Of a stretch of DNA of 39,156 nucleotides, positions 30,390-36,156 are shown in pieces. A program made the translations under genes and the position numbers. The DNA is taken from positions 1 to 39,156 of the IMG/VR virus record IMGVR_UViG_3300033233_000090; one strand, 5' to 3'. Below the pieces are notes generated by a model. It was not told the DNA's origin. It did not search any database and saw nothing but the letters and a program-made list of their open reading frames with translations. Source of the stretch: a virus. Numbering within the stretch: position 1 is the stretch's first letter; each line of letters opens with the position of its first letter.

Positions 30390-30470
30390 TTAAAACCACC
30401 TTGGTGCGCTTGGAAGTTCGCAGTGCAGATAATAAGCGTTCATATAGAAGTCAAGTAGAAAGTCGTTCAT
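30390..30470 (-). CDS. 26-residue mini-protein
   Basis: ATG 30470 overlaps the preceding stop as ATGA. Reads NDFLLDFYMNAYYLHCELPS then APRWF, aromatic-rich. A +1-frame open stretch of 48 codons (30439-30293) begins inside it (NQNTKRIFFTYDEMKVIGEI) without a start codon of its own; a frameshifted longer gene is possible. Confidence 0.4.
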   Translation of the reverse strand: MNDFLLDFYMNAYYLHCELPSAPRWF

Positions 30471-30715
30471 TGTTCTGCCTCATCTGTTTTGAATAAGTCG
30501 TCTATTGGATAGAATCCGTTTAATTTCTTTTTCTGTGGAGTCTTTGTTTTCTTGCAGCGTTGTTTATAACTCGTGCTGTCTTTCTTGGTGACTCCTTTCA
30601 TGCGCCCAAAGAATGCACCGCTTGGATCAGAATCAGGTCTTATTTCGGTGTCAGCGCAATCTGTGAATTTTCTGCCGTCTCTTATAATTGTATGGTCTTT
30701 TTGGTTTTCTTGCAT
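30467..30715 (-). CDS. 82-residue basic protein, operator-controlled
   Basis: Basic and probably largely disordered (MKGVTKKDSTSYKQRCKKTK) with no recognised domain. First gene after the TATA box at 30779 with the GTACA-N4-TGTAC operator. GCGAGGAAG lies upstream of the ATG. Confidence 0.45.
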   Translation of the reverse strand: MQENQKDHTIIRDGRKFTDCADTEIRPDSDPSGAFFGRMKGVTKKDSTSYKQRCKKTKTPQKKKLNGFYPIDDLFKTDEAEQ

Positions 30716-30758
30716 TTTCTTTCTTCCTCGCTTTATCGTCGGCTTTCGCCTTTTCTAA

Positions 30759-30772
30759 GTACAAGTGTGTAC
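30759..30772. promoter_or_regulatory. Operator GTACA-AGTG-TGTAC
   Basis: Same half-sites and spacing as the operator at 29969-29982, again 5-7 bp from a TATA box and before the first ATG. Confidence 0.6.
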
Positions 30773-30778
30773 CTTGTC

Positions 30779-30790
30779 ATATATAAATGT
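30779..30790 (-). promoter_or_regulatory. TATA box of early unit
   Basis: Minus strand ACATTTATATATG about 65 nt before ATG 30715. Upstream (30800-30821) lies an imperfect palindrome CAGTG...CACTG and then a G-rich run on the minus strand (30826-30840). Confidence 0.5.
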
Positions 30791-30858
30791 TGTGGTAACA
30801 GTGAGGCTTTAACCGCACTGAAACCCCATAAACCCCCCAAGAAGTGCCTGTTTTAGCC

Positions 30859-31017
30859 CTATTCCTGCCCGTTTTCCAGGGTTTTCTGACTATCTATATG
30901 AAAGTCAATGCAATAAACACGGGCATCCAAATCGCAGTAATCTTCTTTCAAATCGCACCAGAAAAGAATGCCTCCGTTTGGCACTCGATGACAACACCAG
31001 CTTTTATCAGTCAACAT
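30859..31017 (-). CDS. 52-residue cysteine-rich protein
   Basis: ATG 31017 lies 10 nt inside the end of the cytosine methyltransferase gene with AGGGTGGG before it. Sequence: LTDKSWCCHRVPNGGILFWC, then DLKEDYCDLDARVYCIDFHI. Five cysteines and one histidine suggest a metal site or disulfides. The remainder of the gap, 30791-30858, carries only promoter-flanking repeats. Confidence 0.55.
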   Translation of the reverse strand: MLTDKSWCCHRVPNGGILFWCDLKEDYCDLDARVYCIDFHIDSQKTLENGQE

Positions 31018-32191
31018 CCCACCCTAAACTTTTTATTAAGTATTCAATAACATTGACTGTGACAGCGTTTCCAAGGCATTTGTATCTTTGACTGTCACTA
31101 ATCCCTTCAGTCCATTTATCAGGGAATCCCTGCAATCTTTCACACTCAGTTGGAGTAAGTCTTCTGATTACTTTGTCAAGACAAACACGGTGTTTGTCTT
31201 GACCAGTGAGAGTAAACATGTCATCGCCATCTTCCTTGAATCGTCTACCATTTTGTCGCTTAACTGGTCTGTCGGGTGTGAGAACTGGAATCACTGTGTA
31301 TTGCTGCATACCAGTGTCAAGAGTCTGTGCAAGTCCTTTTCCCACTCTACCACGCCGCGTGGTAGAGTTCGGAACGCTTAAATTAATCGAGTCTCCTTCT
31401 TCAGCTATTGCGAACCCTTGCTTTGTAGCTTCAGGTACTTTAATCTGATAAAGTCCAGTCTTCGCTCCTTTACCACATGCATTGGCACGGAGACTCCGTG
31501 CTAAACCATCAGTTGAATAAAGTCGATTTGTAGAATGAACTGGATTATTTAATTGCTTGATATAATTATCATCTCTTCCCATCTTGTATAAACGCTCGTT
31601 TATACAAGATGCGGTTTGAACTTGCCGTTGTGTTTCTCGTTCTCTGTCATCAAGGACTTCACAAGTTTTTCTGAAAGGTAGTATTTTTTGTCGACATTCT
31701 TCTCTAAGATATCCGATAATGAACACTCTTTCCCTGTTCTGAGGCACTCCGAAGTTCTTACTGTTAAGCACAACCCACTGCGCATCATACCCCAATTCAT
31801 CCAAGCTTCTGATGATGGTTTCAAAAGTTTTCCCTTCATCGTGGGATAATAAGCCCTTGACGTTTTCAAGCAGAAGAAACCGTGGTCGTTTATGTTTAAT
31901 AATTCTACAGATGTCAAAAAACAGAGTTCCTCGTGTATCTTTAAATCCTTTCCTTTTTCCAGCAATGCTGAAACTTTGACAAGGAAACCCTCCACAGAGA
32001 ATGTCGAAGTCTGGGAGTCTTTTTTCGTTAATTGTTGTTGCGTCTCCATAATTAGTTACCTCTTCAAAATTCTTATTATATATATATATTGCATACTTGT
32101 CAATCTCACTAAATCCAATACATTGGTGTCCTTGTCTATTAAAAGCAAGGTCAAAACCTCCTATTCCTGTAAACATACTAAAATATTTCAT
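31007..32191 (-). CDS. dcm: C5-cytosine DNA methyltransferase
   Basis: 394 residues. Motif I FSMFTGIGGFDLAF (4-17), motif IV GGFPCQSFS with catalytic Cys71, motif VI FLLLENVKG, motif VIII NRERVFIIGY, and motifs IX-X RLTPTECERLQGFPDKWTEG ... CLGNAVTVNVIEYL. The variable region between VIII and IX (about 200-330) holds repeated patterns (STDGLARSLRANACG, GKGLAQTLDTG, DDMFTLTGQDKH), and each lies at or near a perfect DNA palindrome. With no partner nuclease it likely protects viral DNA. ATGA overlap with the upstream 40-residue gene. Confidence 0.92.
   Translation of the reverse strand: MKYFSMFTGIGGFDLAFNRQGHQCIGFSEIDKYAIYIYNKNFEEVTNYGDATTINEKRLPDFDILCGGFPCQSFSIAGKRKGFKDTRGTLFFDICRIIKHKRPRFLLLENVKGLLSHDEGKTFETIIRSLDELGYDAQWVVLNSKNFGVPQNRERVFIIGYLREECRQKILPFRKTCEVLDDRERETQRQVQTASCINERLYKMGRDDNYIKQLNNPVHSTNRLYSTDGLARSLRANACGKGAKTGLYQIKVPEATKQGFAIAEEGDSINLSVPNSTTRRGRVGKGLAQTLDTGMQQYTVIPVLTPDRPVKRQNGRRFKEDGDDMFTLTGQDKHRVCLDKVIRRLTPTECERLQGFPDKWTEGISDSQRYKCLGNAVTVNVIEYLIKSLGWDVD
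31175..31203. repeat. Perfect inverted repeat 1 in methyltransferase gene
   Basis: GTCAAGACAAACAC-G-GTGTTTGTCTTGAC: 14-bp arms, 1-nt spacer, in the coding region (residues around GQDKHRVCLD). Confidence 0.85.
31344..31368. repeat. Perfect inverted repeat 2 in methyltransferase gene
   Basis: ACTCTACCACGC-C-GCGTGGTAGAGT: 12-bp arms, 1-nt spacer, encoding NSTTRRGRV. Confidence 0.85.
31485..31501. repeat. Perfect inverted repeat 3 in methyltransferase gene
   Basis: GCACGGAG-A-CTCCGTGC: 8-bp arms, 1-nt spacer, encoding ARSLRA. Confidence 0.8.
31580..31611. repeat. Perfect inverted repeat 4 in methyltransferase gene
   Basis: 15-bp arms (31580-31594 and 31597-31611, CATCTTGTATAAACG and its complement) with CT spacer, encoding SCINERLYKM. 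Confidence 0.85.
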
Positions 32192-32310
32192 ATTGCCTCT
32201 GTAAAAAATACTTGATAATCACCATTAGGTAATTCTTCTAACCCCATAACATCAGGTATATTAATATAACATATGATCTTCATATCTTTAATTATTGGTT
32301 TCTTTTTCAT
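32188..32310 (-). CDS. 40-residue mini-protein before methyltransferase
   Basis: ATG 32310 with GGGG 8 nt upstream; stop overlaps the methyltransferase ATG as ATGA. Reads KKKPIIKDMKIICYINIPDV, then MGLEELPNGDYQVFFTEAI. Unknown function. Confidence 0.5.
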   Translation of the reverse strand: MKKKPIIKDMKIICYINIPDVMGLEELPNGDYQVFFTEAI

Positions 32311-32314
32311 ATTT

Positions 32315-32491
32315 TCAACCCCGTTTTTTATATCTATTCAATCTCGGATTAAGTGCAATCAAGTCTTTCTTTGTGAAAAACTTATCACATTTATTGCACC
32401 GCCAATTCTTACCGTTGCTTTTTCTGATAAAAAATATTACTTGTTTCTTTGTGCACTTCGGACACCAAAGCGTCGGATTAGGATGTCCCAT
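32315..32491 (-). CDS. 58-residue zinc-ribbon protein
   Basis: ATG 32491 overlaps the upstream stop (TAATG) with AAAGGTG upstream. LWCPKCTKKQVIFFIRKSNG and WRCNKCDKFFTKKDL form a classical two-CxxC ribbon with a basic tail, suggesting nucleic-acid binding or transcription-factor mimicry. Confidence 0.6.
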   Translation of the reverse strand: MGHPNPTLWCPKCTKKQVIFFIRKSNGKNWRCNKCDKFFTKKDLIALNPRLNRYKKRG

Positions 32492-32640
32492 TAAAGTCGC
32501 ACCTTTGTTTTTATCCAAACGCACTCCTCACACCACTTGACCGGCTTTCCTTGGTAATCAAAACAAGCAAGCAAGTGAACTTCGTCACAATTCTCGCACT
32601 CCCTGGTGATGTATCCGTGAATGTTTAACTTGTTTGACAT
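32491..32640 (-). CDS. 49-residue zinc-ribbon protein
   Basis: ATG 32640 starts inside the end of the ribbon-helix-helix gene (16-nt overlap). RECENCDEVHLLACFDYQGK and KWCEECVWIKTKV supply two CxxC pairs. Stop overlaps the next ATG. Confidence 0.55.
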   Translation of the reverse strand: MSNKLNIHGYITRECENCDEVHLLACFDYQGKPVKWCEECVWIKTKVRL

Positions 32641-32975
32641 AATAACTCCGCCTCCTTTCGCCTCATCTCTTCCATCTCGGCTCTTGCTGTCTCATTTCTT
32701 TCTTCCTGGATCCTTTGTCTGTCATAAACTGCCATCTTCTTATTATATTGAATAATGGTCAAGTCCGCCAGCATCTGTTTTTCAAGTTCCGTGTAGAATT
32801 CAACATCTCCAAGGAAGTGCCTGCGTGCAAGCGCATTTATAAGATAACTCTCACTTTTACCAGTCTTCCTGGCCCGCTCTTCCAAAGCTCGAAGCACAGG
32901 AACATCAAAGTTTAATGTCTTGGTTTCTTTTTCATACATTGTCTTGTCTTTGTTTAATCGTCTTTTTCTTCCCAC
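32625..32975 (-). CDS. Ribbon-helix-helix regulator with coiled-coil tail
   Basis: 116 residues from GTG 32975 (AGGAGG 8 nt upstream). ETKTLNFDVPVLRALEERAR KTGKSESYLINALARR (about 17-52) is a ribbon-helix-helix DNA-binding domain, the CopG/Arc type common in archaeal viruses. A long charged coiled coil follows (YDRQRIQEERNETARAEMEE). It is the best candidate in the window for the protein binding the GTACA-N4-TGTAC operators, but this is inference. Confidence 0.7.
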   Translation of the reverse strand: MGRKRRLNKDKTMYEKETKTLNFDVPVLRALEERARKTGKSESYLINALARRHFLGDVEFYTELEKQMLADLTIIQYNKKMAVYDRQRIQEERNETARAEMEEMRRKEAELLCQTS

Positions 32976-32987
32976 AGTAATCGCCTC

Positions 32988-33104
32988 CTATAATCTTAGT
33001 TCTATTTCAATAATAAGAATCTTAATTGATTCGTTTTCACAATGAACATCTGATTCTTCTTCATATACTGCAGTAGTCCAGTCATCTAATCGTATTCGTT
33101 TCAT
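32988..33104 (-). CDS. 38-residue acidic mini-protein
   Basis: ATG 33104 overlaps the preceding stop as ATGA. Reads KRIRLDDWTTAVYEEESDVH, then CENESIKILIIEIELRL. Its end contains the Shine-Dalgarno of the ribbon-helix-helix gene. Unknown function. Confidence 0.5.
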   Translation of the reverse strand: MKRIRLDDWTTAVYEEESDVHCENESIKILIIEIELRL

Positions 33105-33262
33105 TTTAACACCTGAATTTGAACATCCTGATAAAATTCTCCAGTTGTATCATTCCACCCATCACTGAAAAAGAAGTTTGTATTTGATTCCTTATGAGTG
33201 AATAAATACAAGTTCCTCGGGTTTGAGCTTTGCGCTTCTTTCAATAAATCTTTTTCGTTCAT
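33101..33262 (-). CDS. 53-residue protein of unknown function
   Basis: ATG 33262 with GGAGGAAG upstream; sequence NEKDLLKEAQSSNPRNLYLF and TNFFFSDGWNDTTGEFYQDV. First gene after the AT-rich intergenic stretch. No domain recognised. Confidence 0.5.
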   Translation of the reverse strand: MNEKDLLKEAQSSNPRNLYLFTHKESNTNFFFSDGWNDTTGEFYQDVQIQVLK

Positions 33263-33269
33263 CTTTTTC

Positions 33270-33503
33270 TTCCTCCGTTTTTATTTTTCATTATTTTAAT
33301 TTTAATTTAATTTTTTTATTTTGACTCGATAAAGCTTCTTGCTTCGCTTTAAAAATTAATTAAAAATTAATTCTTAATGGATTGCAAATTAATTCAAATC
33401 AAAAGTTTAATATAGAATGAATACCAATATACCTTTCAGGTCACTCGGTTTTTGGGGTATTCATCCCTTTTTTCTTTTTTATTCAAATTAAATTAAAAAT
33501 AAA
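33270..33503. other. AT-rich non-coding stretch, possible replication origin
   Basis: About 230 nt without a convincing frame. It is rich in TTAATTTTAATTTAAT-like and AATTAATTAAAAATTAATT-like repeats. It also has a 7-bp inverted repeat GAATACC...GGTATTC (about 33419-33465) enclosing shorter ACC/GGT pairs. Fits an origin or a regulatory region at the head of an early operon; no function is demonstrated. Confidence 0.4.
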
Positions 33504-33728
33504 TTAATGATTATGATGAGGATCTTCCAATGTTTTCTGCGTGTTAAGTGGATTAATCCATCTTTGTACAACTTGGGATTCTCTAAAAATATATTCTTCT
33601 CCTTTAATAGTTATTATTCTAACTCTTAAGATTTTAAATTTATCAAGGAACTCTTCATAAGTTCCGGTTACGGTAGAAAGATTAAATCCTGGTCCTTTGT
33701 TTATCTCAATTTTTTCAATGTCTGCCAT
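33504..33728 (-). CDS. 74-residue protein of unknown function
   Basis: Start ATG 33728 chosen for GCGAGGAAG upstream; a longer frame to 33779 would begin inside the TATA box and is rejected. Beta-rich (TVTGTYEEFLDKFKILRVRI, IKGEEYIFRESQVVQRWINP), ending in PHHNH. Driven by the promoter at 33780-33797. Confidence 0.5.
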   Translation of the reverse strand: MADIEKIEINKGPGFNLSTVTGTYEEFLDKFKILRVRIITIKGEEYIFRESQVVQRWINPLNTQKTLEDPHHNH

Positions 33729-33779
33729 CTTTTTCTTCCTCGCTTTATCAATCTGAACATAGATACTTTTATAATTCAT

Positions 33780-33797
33780 ATATAAATATTGTCATTA
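33780..33797 (-). promoter_or_regulatory. Early promoter TGACAATATTTATATATG
   Basis: Nearly identical to the box at 34203-34221 (TGACAATATTTATATATT). A second, related box (GTGACATATTTAAATAAG) lies just upstream at 33807-33824. About 55 nt before ATG 33728. Confidence 0.6.
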
Positions 33798-33866
33798 CCT
33801 AACACTTATTTAAATATGTCACTGACGACAAAATGATTAATATAAAAAAGTGCCTTCATCGTCGGA

Positions 33867-34181
33867 CTAAGAATTTTGATGAACTGCCATGTGACAACAT
33901 CTACACAAAGTTACGCCTTCATGCTTTTCATAATCAGTATGATGGTATTCTAAATTATCAGTTGCACCACACTTGCTGCATTGTTTATCCCTTAATTTAA
34001 AGTCTTGTTTCCAAGTTTTGAACTTCACCGGATTATCTTTTTTCATTCTTTCCCGTTTCTTTTTCTGATGATCCTTCCAGTTAGGTCGTGTTTTTCTTAA
34101 TTGATTAAAATGTTTTATACGACATTCTTTAGAACAAAATTTTATTCTTGCTGGTTTTTTACATTCAATACATTCAGGCAT
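33867..34181 (-). CDS. Small HNH endonuclease with zinc finger
   Basis: 104 residues. N-terminal finger CIECKKPARIKFCSKECRIK, a basic linker, then the HNH core CSKCGATDNLEYHHTDYEKH followed by GVTLCRCCHMAVH. Own promoter about 27 nt upstream without Shine-Dalgarno (leaderless-like) and a T6 run after the stop, so it is an independent unit. Probably a homing-type enzyme, alternatively a packaging-associated HNH. Confidence 0.75.
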   Translation of the reverse strand: MPECIECKKPARIKFCSKECRIKHFNQLRKTRPNWKDHQKKKRERMKKDNPVKFKTWKQDFKLRDKQCSKCGATDNLEYHHTDYEKHEGVTLCRCCHMAVHQNS

Positions 34182-34202
34182 AATCTAAAAGTTATTATTG
34201 AA

Positions 34203-34221
34203 TATATAAATATTGTCATGT
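34203..34221 (-). promoter_or_regulatory. Promoter of the small HNH gene
   Basis: Minus strand ATGACAATATTTATATATT, about 25-30 nt before ATG 34181, which has no Shine-Dalgarno. Sits directly after the terminator at 34222-34277. Confidence 0.6.
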
Positions 34222-34277
34222 AAAAAAAATGCCTCCCTGAGCTTAAAGCGTCGGGGGTGTTTCAAAATCAAGGAGGC
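34222..34277 (-). terminator. Stem-loop with T8 after the holin-like gene
   Basis: Minus strand GCCTCC (34277-34272), a 35-nt loop with an inner GCTTTAAGC, GGAGGC (34236-34231), then A and eight T. Downstream of the stop at 34291; probably ends the late tail/lysis transcript. Confidence 0.65.
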
Positions 34278-34290
34278 CAGAAGTTCTTGA

Positions 34291-34533
34291 TTATTTTCCT
34301 TGCATCAATTTCATTACTGCGTTTATTCCAGTGCTTAATGCTGCAGGTATGCAAACATTCAAGAATGGTTTAACGAAGTTAGTCCAGTCAACGCTTCCAC
34401 TGTTCAGCCATGTCATGAGCCATGATGCTATGCTGTAAAGTGCTGCAGCTCCGAATGCTATGCCTGCACCTTTAAGTATCTTTTTGTAATCAGTAGAGTT
34501 AAGTTCTCCTGACACGCTTTTTGTTTCTGCCAT
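34291..34533 (-). CDS. Holin-like membrane protein
   Basis: 80 residues from ATG 34533 (GGAGGCAAT upstream). Two hydrophobic segments (ILKGAGIAFGAAALYSIASW and FVKPFLNVCIPAALSTGINA) separated by a short turn, small size, basic C-terminus: the layout of a small holin. Starts 35 nt inside the end of the transglutaminase-fold gene, giving a lysis-like pair, and is followed by a strong terminator. Could also be a membrane protein unrelated to lysis. Confidence 0.6.
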   Translation of the reverse strand: MAETKSVSGELNSTDYKKILKGAGIAFGAAALYSIASWLMTWLNSGSVDWTNFVKPFLNVCIPAALSTGINAVMKLMQGK

Positions 34534-35773
34534 TTGTATTGCCTCCAATTTTTTTATTAATTGATGTCTTCTTTCTTTCGAAGTCTTCATCAAGATAAAT
34601 GTATCTCGTGTTGAAACTAAACCATATGTCAAAGTATTTCTCGGCTTTATCCCATAAAAGATTCAAATCTTTTGATTCATCAGACCAATAACACCAGTCG
34701 AGTATAATCCACTTGTTGTCAAGTTCTCTAAGATAAGTTACCCAACAATGTCCTGCGGATCCTTCAGTTAATTTTATTCCAAGGTTTTTGTCCTTTAAGA
34801 AATTGTCCACTATTTTTCTCTTTTCCATGATGTCTACAATGACAAGGATTACATAATATTTTAAGATTTTTTGATTTATTGTTTTGTCTGTTTTTATCTT
34901 TGTGATGTATTCGAAGATTTGAAGTGTTTCCACATTCTTCACAAATTTTTGGTCTATCTTTAACTGCCTCCCAAGCGTATTTACAAAGAGATTGTCTGCT
35001 GATTCCTTTTCCTTTATTGCAAGGAATACTGCCTTTTTTAAATTCGGTAAGTACACTAATTCTCTCACCTGTTTTAATCCTTGTAGAATATGAGTTACTG
35101 TTATTCCATTCACTATTTCCTTTTTGAAATCCTTTAATTCCTTTAACCATACTTTGTTAAAGCTGGTAGACATATTTAAATTTTGTGTAATTTTTCCATT
35201 TCCATCATACACATCTCCTGCGTTTAATCTGATTCTCCAATAAGGAACACCGTTGCTTAAAAGAATGTTGGCCAGGTATATTGCACCATCTTCACAATCT
35301 CCTTTTTTTAAATTACTTGTTTCAAATGCGAAAAGCCAAGTCTCGTCATCTTTGAATTGTGAGGTATCTGATGTATATTTAGTTTTATCAATCACGTGTT
35401 GAAGACTCTTTTTTGCTATTTCATCATTACTTCCTGTAACGCTTGGCATAGCAAATGGTGTCCAAAATATTCGAGGATCTACTTCAACGTTATTTGTGCC
35501 TGACAAAATATTAGGTCTGGCAGGATAAGTATACCCCGAAGCTTTTGGTCTTTTATCATTCCAATAAGTCTCTTGATATTCTTCTTTTACATATTCTGCT
35601 AATTTATTATTTGCAGTTAAAATTTCAGTTTTTAATTCATTATTTAATGAAATTAATTCAGGAACAGTTTCGTCTTCAAGTTTGTCAATCTTTTCTTGAA
35701 GTAATTTATTGTCTAATTCCAAAACATTAGGACCTTCTTTTTTAATAAATAAATTTTTTATCCATTCAAACAT
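34499..35773 (-). CDS. Transglutaminase-fold cysteine protein, interrupted by an insertion
   Basis: 424 residues from ATG 35773 (GGAGGGG upstream). Coiled coil at 18-65, then the catalytic cysteine in KKGDCEDGAIYLANILLSNG (Cys160), with His342 in SAGHCWVTYL and Asp359 in KWIILDWCYW. The triad resembles phage transglutaminase-like proteins and archaeal-virus pseudomurein endopeptidases, so a role as lysin or tail-tip peptidase is plausible. The Cys-His gap of 182 residues is far above normal. The extra stretch (about 195-335) is the antisense-free, other-frame reading of an HNH gene that keeps this frame open. Whether the enzyme is active is unclear. Confidence 0.65.
   Translation of the reverse strand: MFEWIKNLFIKKEGPNVLELDNKLLQEKIDKLEDETVPELISLNNELKTEILTANNKLAEYVKEEYQETYWNDKRPKASGYTYPARPNILSGTNNVEVDPRIFWTPFAMPSVTGSNDEIAKKSLQHVIDKTKYTSDTSQFKDDETWLFAFETSNLKKGDCEDGAIYLANILLSNGVPYWRIRLNAGDVYDGNGKITQNLNMSTSFNKVWLKELKDFKKEIVNGITVTHILQGLKQVRELVYLPNLKKAVFLAIKEKESADNLFVNTLGRQLKIDQKFVKNVETLQIFEYITKIKTDKTINQKILKYYVILVIVDIMEKRKIVDNFLKDKNLGIKLTEGSAGHCWVTYLRELDNKWIILDWCYWSDESKDLNLLWDKAEKYFDIWFSFNTRYIYLDEDFERKKTSINKKIGGNTNGRNKKRVRRT
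34764..35150 (-). CDS. HNH homing-type endonuclease nested in the transglutaminase gene
   Basis: 128 residues, wholly inside the 34499-35773 frame but in another frame on the same strand. NUMOD3-like segments (FQKGNSEWNNSNS, FKKGSIPCNKGKG), then the HNH core ICEECGNTSNLRIHHKDKNR and NLKILCNPCHCRHHGKE. A TATA-like TTTAAATATG lies about 27 nt upstream of its ATG. It fills the abnormal gap between the host gene's cysteine and histidine, indicating insertion of a mobile endonuclease. Confidence 0.75.
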   Translation of the reverse strand: MVKGIKGFQKGNSEWNNSNSYSTRIKTGERISVLTEFKKGSIPCNKGKGISRQSLCKYAWEAVKDRPKICEECGNTSNLRIHHKDKNRQNNKSKNLKILCNPCHCRHHGKEKNSGQFLKGQKPWNKIN

Positions 35774-35789
35774 AGTCTTCCCCTCCAAC

Positions 35790-36020
35790 TTATTCGATTT
35801 TATAAGGACAATTACCTGTGAAATATATATCACATAATCCGCTTGTAATATCATAATCATTAAATTCTCTTGGAATACTTGTCTTTCCAGTTAATTTTTT
35901 TAAATCAATCAAAGGAATCGTTTTTTCATGATCTAAATAAACAGTCCCATTCATCATGCAATGATAATATAATCTTGATTTATCAAACAATATTTCAACA
36001 AGTTTTGTATCAATAGTCAT
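35790..36020 (-). CDS. 76-residue protein, paralogue of 19738-19983
   Basis: Matches the other copy from MTIDTKLVEILFDKSRLYYH through TIPLIDLKKLTGKTSIPREF to NDYDITSGLCDIYFTGNC. ATG overlaps the preceding zinc-finger gene stop as ATGA. This copy lies beside the lysis-like genes, the other beside terminase. Function unknown; shared ending recalls the phage (I/V)SHGIC motif. Confidence 0.6.
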   Translation of the reverse strand: MTIDTKLVEILFDKSRLYYHCMMNGTVYLDHEKTIPLIDLKKLTGKTSIPREFNDYDITSGLCDIYFTGNCPYKIE

Positions 36021-36154
36021 TTTTTCATCTTTGATTTTTGTTTATTTCTGCATTCAGGAAGACCGCAAAACGTCTGTTCTCCTGGAAGCGTTGTTGTGTT
36101 TTCATCATCTGAATTAAACGTGATTCCACAAGCACTGCATTGTTTTTGTTTCAT
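36017..36154 (-). CDS. 45-residue zinc-finger mini-protein
   Basis: ATG 36154 just after the preceding stop; own stop overlaps the next ATG as ATGA. KQKQCSACGITFNSDDENTT and QTFCGLPECRNKQKSK provide four cysteines for one zinc site. Confidence 0.55.
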   Translation of the reverse strand: MKQKQCSACGITFNSDDENTTTLPGEQTFCGLPECRNKQKSKMKK

Positions 36155-36156
36155 AA

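Noticed and set aside
30826-30840. G-rich run on the minus strand (two G-runs) as a quadruplex
   Set aside because: Only two clear runs of four or more G, not the four tracts needed.
31600-32049. 149-codon minus-strand frame inside the methyltransferase gene
   Set aside because: Entirely within the strongly supported methyltransferase frame, with no ribosome site and no domain.
34764-35150. Group I intron or intein carrying the HNH gene
   Set aside because: The insert is barely longer than the HNH gene, leaving no room for a ribozyme core, and no intein splice motifs are seen in the host frame.
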